Assembly (NCBI GenBank): GCA_033762255.1
Contig: JANRLT010000044.1
Span: 124,001-188,000, forward strand
Source of the DNA: Pirellulales bacterium
GTDB taxonomy: Bacteria; Planctomycetota; Planctomycetia; Pirellulales; JALHPA01
Length of the DNA stretch: 64,000 bases
Reading direction: 5' to 3'
In this document: piece after piece, positions 46,362 to 56,303 of the stretch
Numbering within the stretch: position 1 is the stretch's first letter
Layout of the letters: each line of letters begins with the position of its first letter
Notes under the pieces: model-generated
Seen by the model: only the letters and a program-made list of their open reading frames with translations
Told to the model about the DNA's origin: nothing
The model's database searches: none
Made by a program: the position numbers and the translations under genes

Positions 46362-46856
46362 CTATCCTTGCCGCCGGTGCAACTCCGCGTGCGCGCGCTC
46401 TTCCACCGGGCGGTTGTCGTGGCCCCGTTCCGCCGAAAGTTCCAGGCTGGCCAAGTATTTCACATTCGCGCATTCGTCGATTTCACTTGGGTTTCCATCC
46501 GCTTGTAGGGTGTGGCAAACATGCAGATCGGGAATGAGAAACCGAAACGGCCCCCCCGCCGATTCCGGCAGCGGTTGGCCATCCCGCTCAAAAATAATCA
46601 CCGCCTGATCCCGCACCGCCGCTAGCGGAATGCTGGCATGAAAATCGTCCCGCCCCGAATGCAGCGTCAAGTACCGCGCGTCGGTCGAGGGTTGGGACTG
46701 ATCTAACAGCGCCGCCAGGCGAACCGCGCGGCCAGCGCGCTTGGGATCGAGTTGGCTCACATCTGGCACCAGAGCACTGGCCGGGAGAGCCGCTAAATCC
46801 GCGGCAGTTAGTTCCAGTGCTTTTTCCACGGTGCCAAAAATTCGCAGTTGGTACAT
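46362..46856 (-). CDS. Molybdopterin-binding oxidoreductase-domain protein
   Basis: 164 residues from ATG 46856; an extension to 46949 is rejected. It fits the oxidoreductase molybdopterin-binding fold (PF00174): LRIFGTVEKALELTAADLAALPAS, LAALLDQSQPSTDARYLTLHSGRDDF, PLAAVRDQAVIIFERDGQPLP, GGPFRFLIPDLHVCH and the C-terminal IDECANVKYLASLEL. The catalytic Cys usual in sulfite oxidase-type members is not at the expected place; the only Cys after the N-terminal third are in VCHT and DECA. It may therefore be a diverged member. Confidence 0.7.
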   Translation of the reverse strand: MYQLRIFGTVEKALELTAADLAALPASALVPDVSQLDPKRAGRAVRLAALLDQSQPSTDARYLTLHSGRDDFHASIPLAAVRDQAVIIFERDGQPLPESAGGPFRFLIPDLHVCHTLQADGNPSEIDECANVKYLASLELSAERGHDNRPVEERAHAELHRRQG

Positions 46857-47072
46857 GATTTTTACCAAAGCCAAATACGAGGATGAATCGGGCCGTTGGC
46901 CCTTCCTATAAAACGTTCTAAACCTAGGGCTACGCTGCGCTTGCCACAATTACAGTGAACAAGGCTGGGATTGGTCGGGCCGTTGGCCCGCAAAGTGTCA
47001 ATTGCCGTTGGCCCGCACAGCGATCCGCTAACTGAACAATTACTCGCAACGTGAGCTATTTTTTGCGTATGC

Positions 47073-47111
47073 AAAAAAAGCTTGGGAAATCACGGTTGAT
47101 TTCCCAAGCTT
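47073..47111 (-). terminator. Rho-independent terminator of nrdJ
   Basis: A perfect 15-bp stem (47078-47092 with 47097-47111) and 4-base loop, followed on the minus strand by a run of seven T (47073-47079). It begins 37 bases after the stop of the ribonucleotide reductase gene. Confidence 0.95.
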
Positions 47112-47147
47112 GGATTTTAAACGATTGTTGCCAAACTGGCAAAATCC

Positions 47148-50100
47148 CTAGCTGCAGCCCATGCTGTTGCCGCAATTATGGCACAGATAGCAGTTGCCGT
47201 TGCGAACCGTGATGGAACCGCAACGGTCGCAACTGGGGGCATCCAACTGAAACCCCGCAAATTGTTCGCTGCGACCAGTGGCTGCCCCTTTGGCCAGGTT
47301 GGGGCGCACACCCGCGCGTTGCAACAGATCGGCGTTGGCCTCGATCACATTGGCAGTTCCATTTCCCGCATGATGGCCGTTCCCCTGGCTCAGGCCATTG
47401 GCCAAAGCCATGCCCCCCGCGGCAGGGGCGTGACCGTTGGCATAACCATTGGCGTGGGAGAGCTTCGTCGCGCTGGCCGGGGCCTTGATCGTGACTCCCA
47501 CGGAAGGGAACTTTGGCTCGGCGGCTTTGGCGGCGTTTTTCGCATCTTGCGATACCGTCGGCCCGCCAGCCATCTTGGCGGCAGGCCCGGACTGCCCCGG
47601 GGAGGCCTCGCTGGCGGCGTCATATTCGCCCGCGGGTAGGCCCCGATTCGCTTCGCGATAGCCGGGCAAAAACGTGATCCCCATAAAGCGGAAGATGTAA
47701 TCCACCACGCTTTTCGCCATGCGAATTTCGGGGTTCTTTGTAAAGCCCAGCGGCTCAAACCGCGTGTGCGAAAATTTGTTAACGTACACTTCCAGCGGGA
47801 CGCCATATTGCAAGCCCATGGAGATGGCGGTGCCAAAGCAGTCCATCAGGCCGCCAATGGTGCTCCCTTCCTTGGCCATGGTGATGAAGAGTTCGCCGGG
47901 ACGGCCATCCTCGTACAGGCCGATGGTCAGGTACCCCTCGTGCCCATCCACGCTAAATTTGTGCGTGAGGGATTGCCGGGTGTCGGGGAGCCGCTCGCGG
48001 CGGGGAGTGGCGATAACCTTGGCCGCGGCCTTGTCGGATTCGGAACTGGTATTCAGCGGTTGCGATTCCTTCGAACCGTCGCGGTAAATAGCCAGCGCCT
48101 TTAATCCCAGCCGCCACCCTTCCAGGTAAGCGTCGGCAATGTCCGCGGGAGTGGTGTCCCGCGGCATGTTCACCGTCTTCGAAATCGCCCCGCTGAGGAA
48201 CGGCTGCGCCGCGGCCATCATCGTCACGTGGGCACGCCAGGCGATCGAGCGCTTGCCGTTTCGCGGGGCAAAGGCGCAGTCAAACACGTCCAAATGTTCC
48301 GTGGCCAGGCCAGGCGCTCCCTCGATCGTGTCCTGCTCCGAGATATACGCCAAAATCGAGTCGATTTGCGGTTGGTCGTAGCCTAGAGTCTTTAGTCCCA
48401 GGGGGACGGTGTTATTGACAATCTTGAGCGAGCCGCCGCCGGCGAGTTGTTTATACTTGACCAGGGCGATGTCGGGCTCGATCCCGGTGGTGTCGCAATC
48501 CATGAGAAAGCTGATCGTGCCGGTCGGGGCCAGCACGGTCGCCTGCGCGTTGCGAAAACCGTGAATCTCGCCATTGGACAAGACGTCGTCCCAGACTTCG
48601 CGGGCGGCCTGGCGCAGGTATTCCGGGCAAGAGGGGTCGATTTGTTCGACCGCGTCCCGGTGCATTTGCATGACATTTAACATTGGCTCATGGTTGGTTT
48701 CGAACCCGGCAAAGGGGCCAACCGCGGCGGCCAGTTCCACGCTGGTCAGATTGGCAGCGCCGTGCAAGAGCGCGGTCATCGCCCCGCACAAACCCCGGGC
48801 CGCGTCCGAATCATACGGCAGCCCCGCCGCCATGATCAGGCTTCCTAGGTTGGAATAACCCAGCCCTAGAGGGCGGAATTTGTGGCTGTTTTCGGCGATC
48901 TTTTTGGTCGGATAGCTGGCGTGGTCAACCAGAATTTCCTGCGCGATAAAGAATATCCGGCAGGCCTGCTGAAAGCGGGACACGTCAAATGTGCCATCCG
49001 AGTTCCGGAACTTCATCAAGTTGATGCTGGCCAGATTGCACGCCGTGTCATCCAGGAACATATATTCCGAGCACGGATTGCTGGCGTTGATCCGGCCGCT
49101 ATTGGGGCAGGTGTGCCACTTATTTATGGTCGTGTCGTACTGCACGCCCGGATCGCCGCACTGCCAGGCGCATTCGCTCATGCGGGCCATGATATCCCGC
49201 GCCTGATAGGTCGGGCCGGCCTGCTGGGGATTGGTCACCCAATGCGTGGTCCAGGGTTTATCAGCGATCACGGCTTCCATAAAGTCGTCCGTCAACCGCA
49301 CCGACAAATTGGCGTTTTGGAACAGGATGGAACTGTACGCCTCGCCATTAAAATTACTCTCGTAGCCTCCTTTTTCAATCAAGACGCGGGCTTTCTTTTC
49401 TTCCTTGGCCTTGCATTCGATAAATTCCATCACGTCGGGATGCCAAACCTTGATCGATTGCATCTTGGCCGCGCGGCGGGTCTTCCCCCCGCTTTTGACC
49501 ACCGCGGCGATCTGGTCGTACACTCGCATAAAGCTGAGCGGACCGCTGGGCTTGCCGCCGCCGCTGAGTTTTTCACGCTGCGAGCGGAGCGTGCTCAGGT
49601 CGGTTCCCGTACCGGAACCAAATTTAAACAGCATCGCCTCGCTACGGGCCAGTTCCATGATGTCCTCCATGTTGTCCTGCACGCTTTGAATAAAGCAGGC
49701 CGAACCCTGGGGATAGACATACGGATTTTCGGGCTGATGGGTCTTTTGGGTTTCTGGGTCAAAATGCCAGTTGCAGGCGGCCCCCTGGACGCCGTATTGA
49801 TGAAACAGGCCCACGTTAAACCAGACCGGGGAATTAAAGGCACCGTGCTGGTGGAGGCACAACCAGGTCAATTCACGATAAAAGCGTTCCGCGTCATCAT
49901 CACTGGCAAAATAGCCATCTTCCCGGCCCCAGTCGGCAATGGTGCGGGTCACGCGATGGATGAGTTGCTTGACGCTGGTTTCTCGCTCGGGCGTGTTGAT
50001 TTCGCCGTAAAAGTACTTGCTAACCACCACATTGGTGGCCAATTGGCTCCACCATTGGGGGACTTCGCAGTTGGTTTGTTCAAACAGGACCTCGCCGTTC

Positions 50101-50276
50101 TCCCCTTTGATTGCGGCAGTCCGCAAATCATACTGCGCGGTGTCAAAAGGGCTTTCGACATCCGTGGGACAAAACTCTGGCTCAATCCGTAGGCCCGCGG
50201 CGCGAATTTTAGTGCTGGGGCGTTTCATAGATTTAGCGGTCCGACGTTTAGAAAAGCTTAACTCTGCCTGAGCCAT
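47148..50276 (-). CDS. nrdJ: Vitamin B12-dependent (class II) ribonucleotide reductase
   Basis: Reduces ribonucleotides to deoxyribonucleotides with adenosylcobalamin. From ATG 50276 (AGGAG 9 bases upstream) it has 1042 residues, a usual length for the large bacterial form. Marks are GSACFIQSVQDNMEDIMELA, FGSGTGTDLSTLRSQ, INASNPCSEYMFLDDTACNLAS (radical-site Cys), a long C-terminal part with KFSVDGHEGYLTIGLYEDGRP and TIGGLMDCFGTAISMGLQYG, a disordered alanine/glycine-rich linker (about 890-1005), and a final zinc ribbon CDRCGSITVRNGNCYLCHNCG. Upstream there is a TGTACA palindromic zone. A strong terminator follows, so it is monocistronic. Confidence 0.97.
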   Translation of the reverse strand: MAQAELSFSKRRTAKSMKRPSTKIRAAGLRIEPEFCPTDVESPFDTAQYDLRTAAIKGENGEVLFEQTNCEVPQWWSQLATNVVVSKYFYGEINTPERETSVKQLIHRVTRTIADWGREDGYFASDDDAERFYRELTWLCLHQHGAFNSPVWFNVGLFHQYGVQGAACNWHFDPETQKTHQPENPYVYPQGSACFIQSVQDNMEDIMELARSEAMLFKFGSGTGTDLSTLRSQREKLSGGGKPSGPLSFMRVYDQIAAVVKSGGKTRRAAKMQSIKVWHPDVMEFIECKAKEEKKARVLIEKGGYESNFNGEAYSSILFQNANLSVRLTDDFMEAVIADKPWTTHWVTNPQQAGPTYQARDIMARMSECAWQCGDPGVQYDTTINKWHTCPNSGRINASNPCSEYMFLDDTACNLASINLMKFRNSDGTFDVSRFQQACRIFFIAQEILVDHASYPTKKIAENSHKFRPLGLGYSNLGSLIMAAGLPYDSDAARGLCGAMTALLHGAANLTSVELAAAVGPFAGFETNHEPMLNVMQMHRDAVEQIDPSCPEYLRQAAREVWDDVLSNGEIHGFRNAQATVLAPTGTISFLMDCDTTGIEPDIALVKYKQLAGGGSLKIVNNTVPLGLKTLGYDQPQIDSILAYISEQDTIEGAPGLATEHLDVFDCAFAPRNGKRSIAWRAHVTMMAAAQPFLSGAISKTVNMPRDTTPADIADAYLEGWRLGLKALAIYRDGSKESQPLNTSSESDKAAAKVIATPRRERLPDTRQSLTHKFSVDGHEGYLTIGLYEDGRPGELFITMAKEGSTIGGLMDCFGTAISMGLQYGVPLEVYVNKFSHTRFEPLGFTKNPEIRMAKSVVDYIFRFMGITFLPGYREANRGLPAGEYDAASEASPGQSGPAAKMAGGPTVSQDAKNAAKAAEPKFPSVGVTIKAPASATKLSHANGYANGHAPAAGGMALANGLSQGNGHHAGNGTANVIEANADLLQRAGVRPNLAKGAATGRSEQFAGFQLDAPSCDRCGSITVRNGNCYLCHNCGNSMGCS

Positions 50277-50323
50277 AACGGATTGCTCCTTGCGAATAAA
50301 GTACGGGGGCGTCCAGCCATCAA

Positions 50324-50349
50324 TGTACACAAATACACATATATGTACA
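50324..50349 (-). promoter_or_regulatory. Possible NrdR-like boxes upstream of nrdJ
   Basis: Two TGTACA words, 50324-50329 and 50344-50349, start 20 bases apart (two helical turns). The second ends the imperfect palindrome TACACATATATGTACA (50334-50349). NrdR, the general repressor of reductase genes, binds paired 16-base palindromes of ACAC...GTGT type, but this match is only partial. Confidence 0.3.
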
Positions 50350-50958
50350 ATTGTCGTCTAGTCCAGGGTCATCCGTGACAAAAACATTGTGAATCCTTTC
50401 ACGAATTACCCAGCCTGGGTTAAAATTGGACTAACGGGGGGTCAGATCACTATATGTAGTAGTCGGCATTCCCCCAACCACAACTTATAGCGTGCCTGGA
50501 AATGATACAAGTTTTTAGAAAAGCGTCAACAGGGGCTTCCCAACTCTTAAAATTCCTCCGAAAGTCATGCTAGCATTAGGTTTTTGGCATTTTTTAGGGA
50601 CCCGTCCCCAGGTCCGCCTCTCAGGCAACGAAAGCCGAAAAAACCCGGTTTCTAGCCAGAATTTTGGCAAATTCCTGATCCCTTCCTAACACAATCTGAA
50701 TTGTGGAAAACTTTTTAAAAATATTTCCCTAACAATATTTTGCACAAACTGGACAGTTTGGGCAGAGTCTCTGCAAAACCAAAATTCCATTCACTTATTT
50801 TGAGCAGCCAAAAGACCGCCAAAACCTAATGTTAGTTTTGGATCAATAATTCATTTTTTCCCTTCCATGATATGGCCGGGGCATTCGCCCAAATTGAATC
50901 CGTTGTCGATGTGGTAAACTGCGTGTAGCTCTCCCTAATTTGATTTTCCGGCCCCTCC
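50350..50958. other. Large non-coding region between nrdJ and a cysteine desulfurase gene
   Basis: About 610 bases. I looked on the minus strand for the conserved core of a cobalamin riboswitch, which would fit nrdJ, and did not find it by eye. No coding frame is supported. It probably holds two divergent promoters and long untranslated leaders. Confidence 0.45.
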
Positions 50959-52119
50959 ATGCCCCCCTCCAACACTATTTACCTGGATTGTGCCGCCACA
51001 ACACCGCTCCTGCCAGAAATTGCGGACGTATTCTTGGCTGGTTCCCGCGATTTTCCCGCCAATCCCGCCAGCCAACATCGCGCCGCCCGCGCCGCCCGCG
51101 CCGCCCTGGAACAAGCACGCGAGGAACTAGCGGCACTCCTGGGTTGTTTAGTCACAGGCCGCGCTCCCGACCGCGTGATCTATACCAGCGGCGGGACCGA
51201 GGCGAACAATCTTGCGCTCTTGGGTCTGACCGCCGGGCAACCGCCGGGACGCGTCGTGGTTTCCGCGATTGAGCATCCCAGTATTCTTGAAACCGCCAAA
51301 GCCCTGCGAACCGAGGGCTGGCGGGTGGATCATTGGCCGGTCACGAGCGCGGGGCAGGTTGATCTGACGCGGATCGAGTCAATCTTGGATGATGCGCCGC
51401 CGCCCAGATTGGTCAGCGTGATGCTGGGGAATAACGAAACCGGCGCGCTCCAACCAGTACGAGAAATTGCCGCCGCCTGCCGCGCGCGGGGAATTCTGGT
51501 TCATACGGACGCCGTCCAGGCCGTGGGGAAAGTGCCGGTCCATTTTCGTGAGTTGGATGTTGATCTGCTGAGTTTGGCGGGGCATAAATTTCACGCCCCG
51601 CGCGGCGTGGGGGCCTTGATCGCGCGTGATGCCGTACCACTAGTCCCACAACTCTATGGCGGTTTTCAACAAGCGGGCATCCGGCCCGGTACCGAGACCG
51701 TGGCCTTGCCGCTGGCCATGACCGCCGCGCTCCGTTTGGCGCAGGATAACCTGGCCGCGCGGACCGCGCATTTAGTTTCGCTGCAACATCAGCTAGAAAG
51801 CGGCCTACGGCAAATTTATCCCGCCGTGGAATTTATCGCCGCGGATGGCCTTCGCTTGCCGCACATTACCAATGCGGCGCTGGTGGGGATCGACCGGCAG
51901 GCGTTGCTACTGGCACTGGACCTGGCGGGGGTTGCGGTTTCCACCGGGTCGGCCTGCGCCAGCGGGTCCAGCGAGCCTTCCCCCGTGCTCTTGGCCATGG
52001 ACTTGCCGCGCGCACTGGTCGATAGCAGCCTGCGATTTAGCTGGGGGGGGACCACTAGCGCGTTCGAAATAAGTGATGCATTAGTACGCATGAAAGGCGT
52101 TTTGGGGCGAATTTGTTAG
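50959..52119 (+). CDS. Cysteine desulfurase (IscS/NifS type)
   Basis: PLP enzyme that takes sulfur from cysteine for iron-sulfur clusters or thiolated tRNA. 386 residues: the N-terminal YLDCAATTPLLPEI, then TSGGTEANNLALLGL, HPSILETAKALR, VSVMLGNNETGALQPVREIA, HTDAVQAVGKVP and the PLP lysine in LSLAGHKFHAPRGVGALI (near 210). The catalytic Cys loop is STGSACASGSSEPSPVL, the long-loop class I form. No scaffold gene such as iscU is next to it, so it may serve tRNA thiolation. Confidence 0.93.
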   Translation: MPPSNTIYLDCAATTPLLPEIADVFLAGSRDFPANPASQHRAARAARAALEQAREELAALLGCLVTGRAPDRVIYTSGGTEANNLALLGLTAGQPPGRVVVSAIEHPSILETAKALRTEGWRVDHWPVTSAGQVDLTRIESILDDAPPPRLVSVMLGNNETGALQPVREIAAACRARGILVHTDAVQAVGKVPVHFRELDVDLLSLAGHKFHAPRGVGALIARDAVPLVPQLYGGFQQAGIRPGTETVALPLAMTAALRLAQDNLAARTAHLVSLQHQLESGLRQIYPAVEFIAADGLRLPHITNAALVGIDRQALLLALDLAGVAVSTGSACASGSSEPSPVLLAMDLPRALVDSSLRFSWGGTTSAFEISDALVRMKGVLGRIC

Positions 52120-52230
52120 ACGCTCTAAGTCAATCAACAAATGAAAATCATTGCATTTGCGGTATTCCGCATGATACTATGTTCTTTTGTTTAAACAAAT
52201 CAATTAATTCATTGACATTGGGATACCAAA

Positions 52231-55155
52231 ATGTACGGCAAGAATATGTTGTGGCCACGTTTGTGCATGTTAGCACTCTGCCTGTGCTTTTTGCAAACCA
52301 ACAGCTTGCCAGCGCAGTTCAACTGGAATAACACCACCAACGTCAACGCATCTTTTAACACCCCCGCGAATTGGGTGGGGGGGGTCGCGCCCGGAAGTAC
52401 CAATGTCGCCCGGTTCGGTCTGCCCAATACCTATGAGGTGTGGTGGGATGCCAACACGCCGGTGCAAATTCCCAGTGTGAGCGCCTTGCGACAGCCGGCG
52501 GGGAATGTCACCTACCGCAATTTAGACGCCAGTCCCCAGCATACATTGACGATCAATGGCGCGGGGGGCGGGGGGGCCTATGACGACCTCTCGGTCAGCA
52601 ACGCGGGGACGATCATGACGCTGGGGGGGTTAAATTTCCGCAGTCTGGGAGGGGCTGAGATTTTCAACGGCGGGCGGCTCAATCTGGTGGGACAGCCGAC
52701 TTATCCGGCGGGGACGCGGGTCTCGGTCGAAGGGACGCGGGGCATGCAGGTAAACGGCATCTTAAACATGAACTTGAATGCCGTCTTGAGCGTGAACGAC
52801 TTGGCCGCGATTGGGCGAACGGCGGGGACCACGGGATCGGCGACGCTCAATATGAGTTCTGTCTGGAACAACGCCGCCGAATTACGAGTCGGAGCGGCGG
52901 GCTCGGGAACGCTAACGATCCTCAACAGTTCGCAGGTCACCAGCGCGCTGGGCGCGGTGGCGCGGGGAGCCGGCTCCACCGGCGACGTCGATATCGCGTT
53001 GAATGGGCGCTGGACCAACACCGGCGATCTGTCGATCGGCGGGACGATGACCACCCTCGGCGGAACGGGAACAGTCGATTTGGATTTCGGGAATCTGAGC
53101 GTGGGGGGGACGACCAAACTGTGGAACGGCAGCCGCTTGAGCTTGAACGGCGGGACGGTCACCACCGGTTCGTTCGACATCTCCGCTGGCGGGAATTTTT
53201 TCTTTAACGATGGCACGTTGACCGTCAATGGCGCGGGGGGAACGTTCAACCCCGGCTCGGCTAATTTTACCCTCGACGGCAATCCGTTTCAGAATCCCAA
53301 TGCCGAAGCGATCTTGGAATTGGCCAACACGGCGACGGCAACGTTCACTGATACTTTAACTGTCGGCAACGCGAGTAAGGGGCAACTTAAAATTAATTCG
53401 GGTGGTGCGGTTACTAGCTTTTCGGGAAGGGTGGGAGACTCGGCCGTCGGCGTGGGAGCGGTAACCTTGTCGGGCATGGGTTCAAGCTGGAATGTGACAT
53501 CTGATTTAATTGTTGGCTGGGTAGGCACGGGGTCAGTGACCATTGAATCCGGGAGCGTGCTAAATACGCCTAGAATAAATATAGGAATTTTTTCCGGCTC
53601 GAATAACATTGTTACAGTCACCGGCAATGGCTCCCTTTTAAACGCTAGTAGTAATGCCGGAATTGCAATTGCTACTCAGCCAGGTTCTACAGGCAGCTTG
53701 CAGGTACTGGCAGGAGGACGTGCGGATTCAGGTAATCTGTTCATCGGCACTGGTGGATCCGGCTCGGCAATCGTGAACGGCGCGGGTTCGCAAGTGAATG
53801 TCGCTGGATTGCTTTCAATAGGAAATTCCGCAAGCAGTACGTTAAATATCGAAGCTGGAGGCGTGGTCACCAGCGTGACCGGCCAATTGACCAGATTTTA
53901 CAACGGTCCGGCAACCGTCACGGTGACCGGCGCGGGGTCGCAATGGTTAAACTCCGGAAATCTCACTGTGGGAAACAATGTTTCTGCTATTGGAACAATA
54001 AATATCCAGACTGGCGGCTTGGTCAGGGTCGGCGGAATGAGCGTGATTATGCCCCAGAGCATCGTCAACTTGACCGGCGGGCGGTTTGAATTTGGCACGA
54101 TCAGCCAGGCGGACTATGCACGAATCAACGCCACGAGCGGCTCCTTGGCAGGCAAAGTCAATGTCAGCGGCGTGAATCCCGTGGCGTCGTTGTCGTTTCT
54201 CAATACGAATAATCCCAATCTGAACATCACGGAAGTGCAAGCGGCTAATGCTGGTTTGCTCTTTGGTGGCGCGATTGTCCAAGGGGGATTGATCAACCAG
54301 TCCACGGGTGAACTGCGCACGCTGAGCGGCGAGTGGGTCCGCTTTGGAGGAAGTAGCGGCAATGAAAACTACGGAAGGATCACGCTGGCCGGGGGGTCGG
54401 TTGAATTCGTCAGCTCTTTGACCAATCAAACGGGGGGATTGATTACGGGGCGGGGTATTTTGACCACCGGCGGCGGCCTGACAAACTCGGGCACCATCGC
54501 GCTGAGTGGCGGAACGACCGATATCTATGGCGATGCAAGCAACCTAACCGGCGGCACGATCATCACCAGCGGCGGCGGAACCACCACTTTTTTTGACGAT
54601 GTGGTCCATAACGGCACGGAAATCCGCACCAGCGCCAACTGCCACACGGTCTTTTTTGGCTCGGTCAGCGGCGCGGGGGCGTTCACCGGTCCCGGAACCG
54701 TCTATTTTGAAGGGGATATCCGACCGGGTAACTCGCCCGCCGCCGTATCCTATGAAGGGGATTTGGTCCTCGGTGGAAACGCCGCCCTCACCCTGGAACT
54801 GGGTGGACTGCTTCCCGGCGCGGAATACGATCAGATGGCCATTGGCGGCTTGCTCTATGCCGACGGTATCCTGAATATCGAACTGTATGACGGCTTTTCG
54901 CCTAAAAATGGCGATCGCTTTGACCTGTTTGACGCCACATTCCAGGGGAACTTTGACGCGGTCAACCTGCCCACGTTGGGGAACGCGCTATCCTGGGATA
55001 CCACCGCGCTCTATAGTGAGGGAACGCTCGCCATCACCGCCATTCCCGAACCAGGCGTCTGGCTAGCGGCGGGTCTGCTGTTTGCAGGGAGTGGAATTAC
55101 GCTCTTCAGGAAAAAACTTGGAAAAACCTCCTTAACGACGAGCGATTTAGCTTGA
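52231..55155 (+). CDS. Large exported PEP-CTERM protein with T5SS/PEP-CTERM-associated repeats
   Basis: 974 residues with a signal peptide at about 5-27 and a C-terminal PEP-CTERM signal (AIPEPGVWLAAGLLFAGSG, then RKK). In between are many glycine- and asparagine-rich beta-helix repeats of about 20-25 residues: VGAAGSGTLTILNSSQVTS, VGNASKGQLKINSGGAVTS, GWVGTGSVTIESGSVLNTP, VGNNVSAIGTINIQTGGLV. It resembles the passenger domains of autotransporters but has no outer-membrane barrel, so it is probably a cell-surface structural protein anchored by exosortase. Its stop overlaps the TTG start of the next gene. Confidence 0.87.
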   Translation: MYGKNMLWPRLCMLALCLCFLQTNSLPAQFNWNNTTNVNASFNTPANWVGGVAPGSTNVARFGLPNTYEVWWDANTPVQIPSVSALRQPAGNVTYRNLDASPQHTLTINGAGGGGAYDDLSVSNAGTIMTLGGLNFRSLGGAEIFNGGRLNLVGQPTYPAGTRVSVEGTRGMQVNGILNMNLNAVLSVNDLAAIGRTAGTTGSATLNMSSVWNNAAELRVGAAGSGTLTILNSSQVTSALGAVARGAGSTGDVDIALNGRWTNTGDLSIGGTMTTLGGTGTVDLDFGNLSVGGTTKLWNGSRLSLNGGTVTTGSFDISAGGNFFFNDGTLTVNGAGGTFNPGSANFTLDGNPFQNPNAEAILELANTATATFTDTLTVGNASKGQLKINSGGAVTSFSGRVGDSAVGVGAVTLSGMGSSWNVTSDLIVGWVGTGSVTIESGSVLNTPRINIGIFSGSNNIVTVTGNGSLLNASSNAGIAIATQPGSTGSLQVLAGGRADSGNLFIGTGGSGSAIVNGAGSQVNVAGLLSIGNSASSTLNIEAGGVVTSVTGQLTRFYNGPATVTVTGAGSQWLNSGNLTVGNNVSAIGTINIQTGGLVRVGGMSVIMPQSIVNLTGGRFEFGTISQADYARINATSGSLAGKVNVSGVNPVASLSFLNTNNPNLNITEVQAANAGLLFGGAIVQGGLINQSTGELRTLSGEWVRFGGSSGNENYGRITLAGGSVEFVSSLTNQTGGLITGRGILTTGGGLTNSGTIALSGGTTDIYGDASNLTGGTIITSGGGTTTFFDDVVHNGTEIRTSANCHTVFFGSVSGAGAFTGPGTVYFEGDIRPGNSPAAVSYEGDLVLGGNAALTLELGGLLPGAEYDQMAIGGLLYADGILNIELYDGFSPKNGDRFDLFDATFQGNFDAVNLPTLGNALSWDTTALYSEGTLAITAIPEPGVWLAAGLLFAGSGITLFRKKLGKTSLTTSDLA

Positions 55156-56303
55156 ATTCAACCATATTTTCAGACTTGTCCTCCGCTCGGACAAATCTCG
55201 ACACCGCTTCCCTGTTGGAGCTTGCCGCACGTTATTTTCACCAGCAGGCGAACTACCACGACCTCTTCCAAATTCGCCTCATGCAGGTCCGGACTAAGTT
55301 GGGCCTGCCCGCCGTGGCAACTTCCCAGGCGGAAGAGCTGCCAGCTCCCCAACGCCAGGCCCTGGAAGCGGCGTATTTGGAAGTGTGCGAAGAGGTGGGC
55401 CAGTTGTGGCTGGCCGCGGGAAACCCGCGCGCGGCGTGGAGTTACCTGCGACTAGGGGGGCAGCGGGAACCGGTCGCGCGAAAACTGCGCGAGACCCCCG
55501 TCACGTCCGAAAATCTGGATGAACTGTTGGAGCTGGCCCTCAGCGAGCAAATCGCCCCGGCCTATGGCTTGCGGTTGATATTGGACCATTTTGGCGTCTG
55601 CCAGGCGATAACCGCGTTTGATAGCGAGCTGGCCCAGGCCAGCCCGCGTGAGCGGGAACTAGCGGCAAACGATCTGGTCGCGCGGTTGCACGCGGATTTG
55701 TTGGCAACATTGGGGGAGGAAATTACCAGGCGCGAACCGTCCTTCACCCTCGCGAACGCGGACACGCTCTCCACGCTCTTGCATGATCGGCAGTGGCTCT
55801 TTGCCGACAATGCCTACCACCTGGATACCACGCATCTTAGCTCGGTGGTGCGGATCGCCCGCTGGGTCGCTGATCCCCGTTATCTCAAATTAGCGCGTGA
55901 ACTGTGCCAGTATGGGCAACATTTGTCAGCGCAATTGCAACTGGCCGGCGATCCCCCCTTCACGGATAACTATCGCGCCCACGAGTTGTTCTTTGCCGCG
56001 CAGTTAGGTGAAAATATCGATCAGGCGCTGGCCTATTTTGAACAAGCCGCCGCACAGACCGACTCGCCTTATGATTTGACCCTTCCCGCTGAAACCTATA
56101 TCGTGCTGCTCACCCGGTTACGGCGCTGGCCCCAGGCTCTGGCCGCCGCGGCACGGTGGTTTCCCCCGGGTCAACGGACCAGCGGCTTTGCGCCAACGCT
56201 GGTCGAGCTATCCAATCTGGCAGGGGATTATGCTCCCCTGTGCGCTGCCAGCCGGGAACGGGGAGACGTGCTCCACTTTGTCGTGGGACTGTTGGGCGGA
56301 TAA
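55152..56303 (+). CDS. Hypothetical protein, mostly helical, overlapping the PEP-CTERM gene
   Basis: 383 residues. The TTG at 55152 is used because it forms TTGA with the TGA stop of the previous gene, a coupling arrangement; no ATG or GTG is better placed. The protein is helical and looks like stacked repeats (ARYFHQQANYHDLFQIRLMQ, EVCEEVGQLWLAAGNPRAAW, NAYHLDTTHLSSVVRIARWV, CQYGQHLSAQLQLAGDPPF). There is no signal peptide. It resembles conserved planctomycete proteins of unknown role; I cannot name a family. It may act with the surface protein encoded before it. Confidence 0.7.
   Translation: MNSTIFSDLSSARTNLDTASLLELAARYFHQQANYHDLFQIRLMQVRTKLGLPAVATSQAEELPAPQRQALEAAYLEVCEEVGQLWLAAGNPRAAWSYLRLGGQREPVARKLRETPVTSENLDELLELALSEQIAPAYGLRLILDHFGVCQAITAFDSELAQASPRERELAANDLVARLHADLLATLGEEITRREPSFTLANADTLSTLLHDRQWLFADNAYHLDTTHLSSVVRIARWVADPRYLKLARELCQYGQHLSAQLQLAGDPPFTDNYRAHELFFAAQLGENIDQALAYFEQAAAQTDSPYDLTLPAETYIVLLTRLRRWPQALAAAARWFPPGQRTSGFAPTLVELSNLAGDYAPLCAASRERGDVLHFVVGLLGG

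Noticed and set aside
48882-50192. Long plus-strand open frame of 436 codons
   Set aside because: It lies opposite the B12-dependent reductase gene, whose motifs are unmistakable; GC-rich coding DNA often keeps an antisense frame open.
50350-50958. Cobalamin riboswitch upstream of nrdJ
   Set aside because: The conserved core could not be found by eye on the minus strand.
52701-54429. Several minus-strand frames opposite the PEP-CTERM repeat gene
   Set aside because: Proline- and valine-rich mirror of glycine/threonine repeats; no start signals or known motifs.
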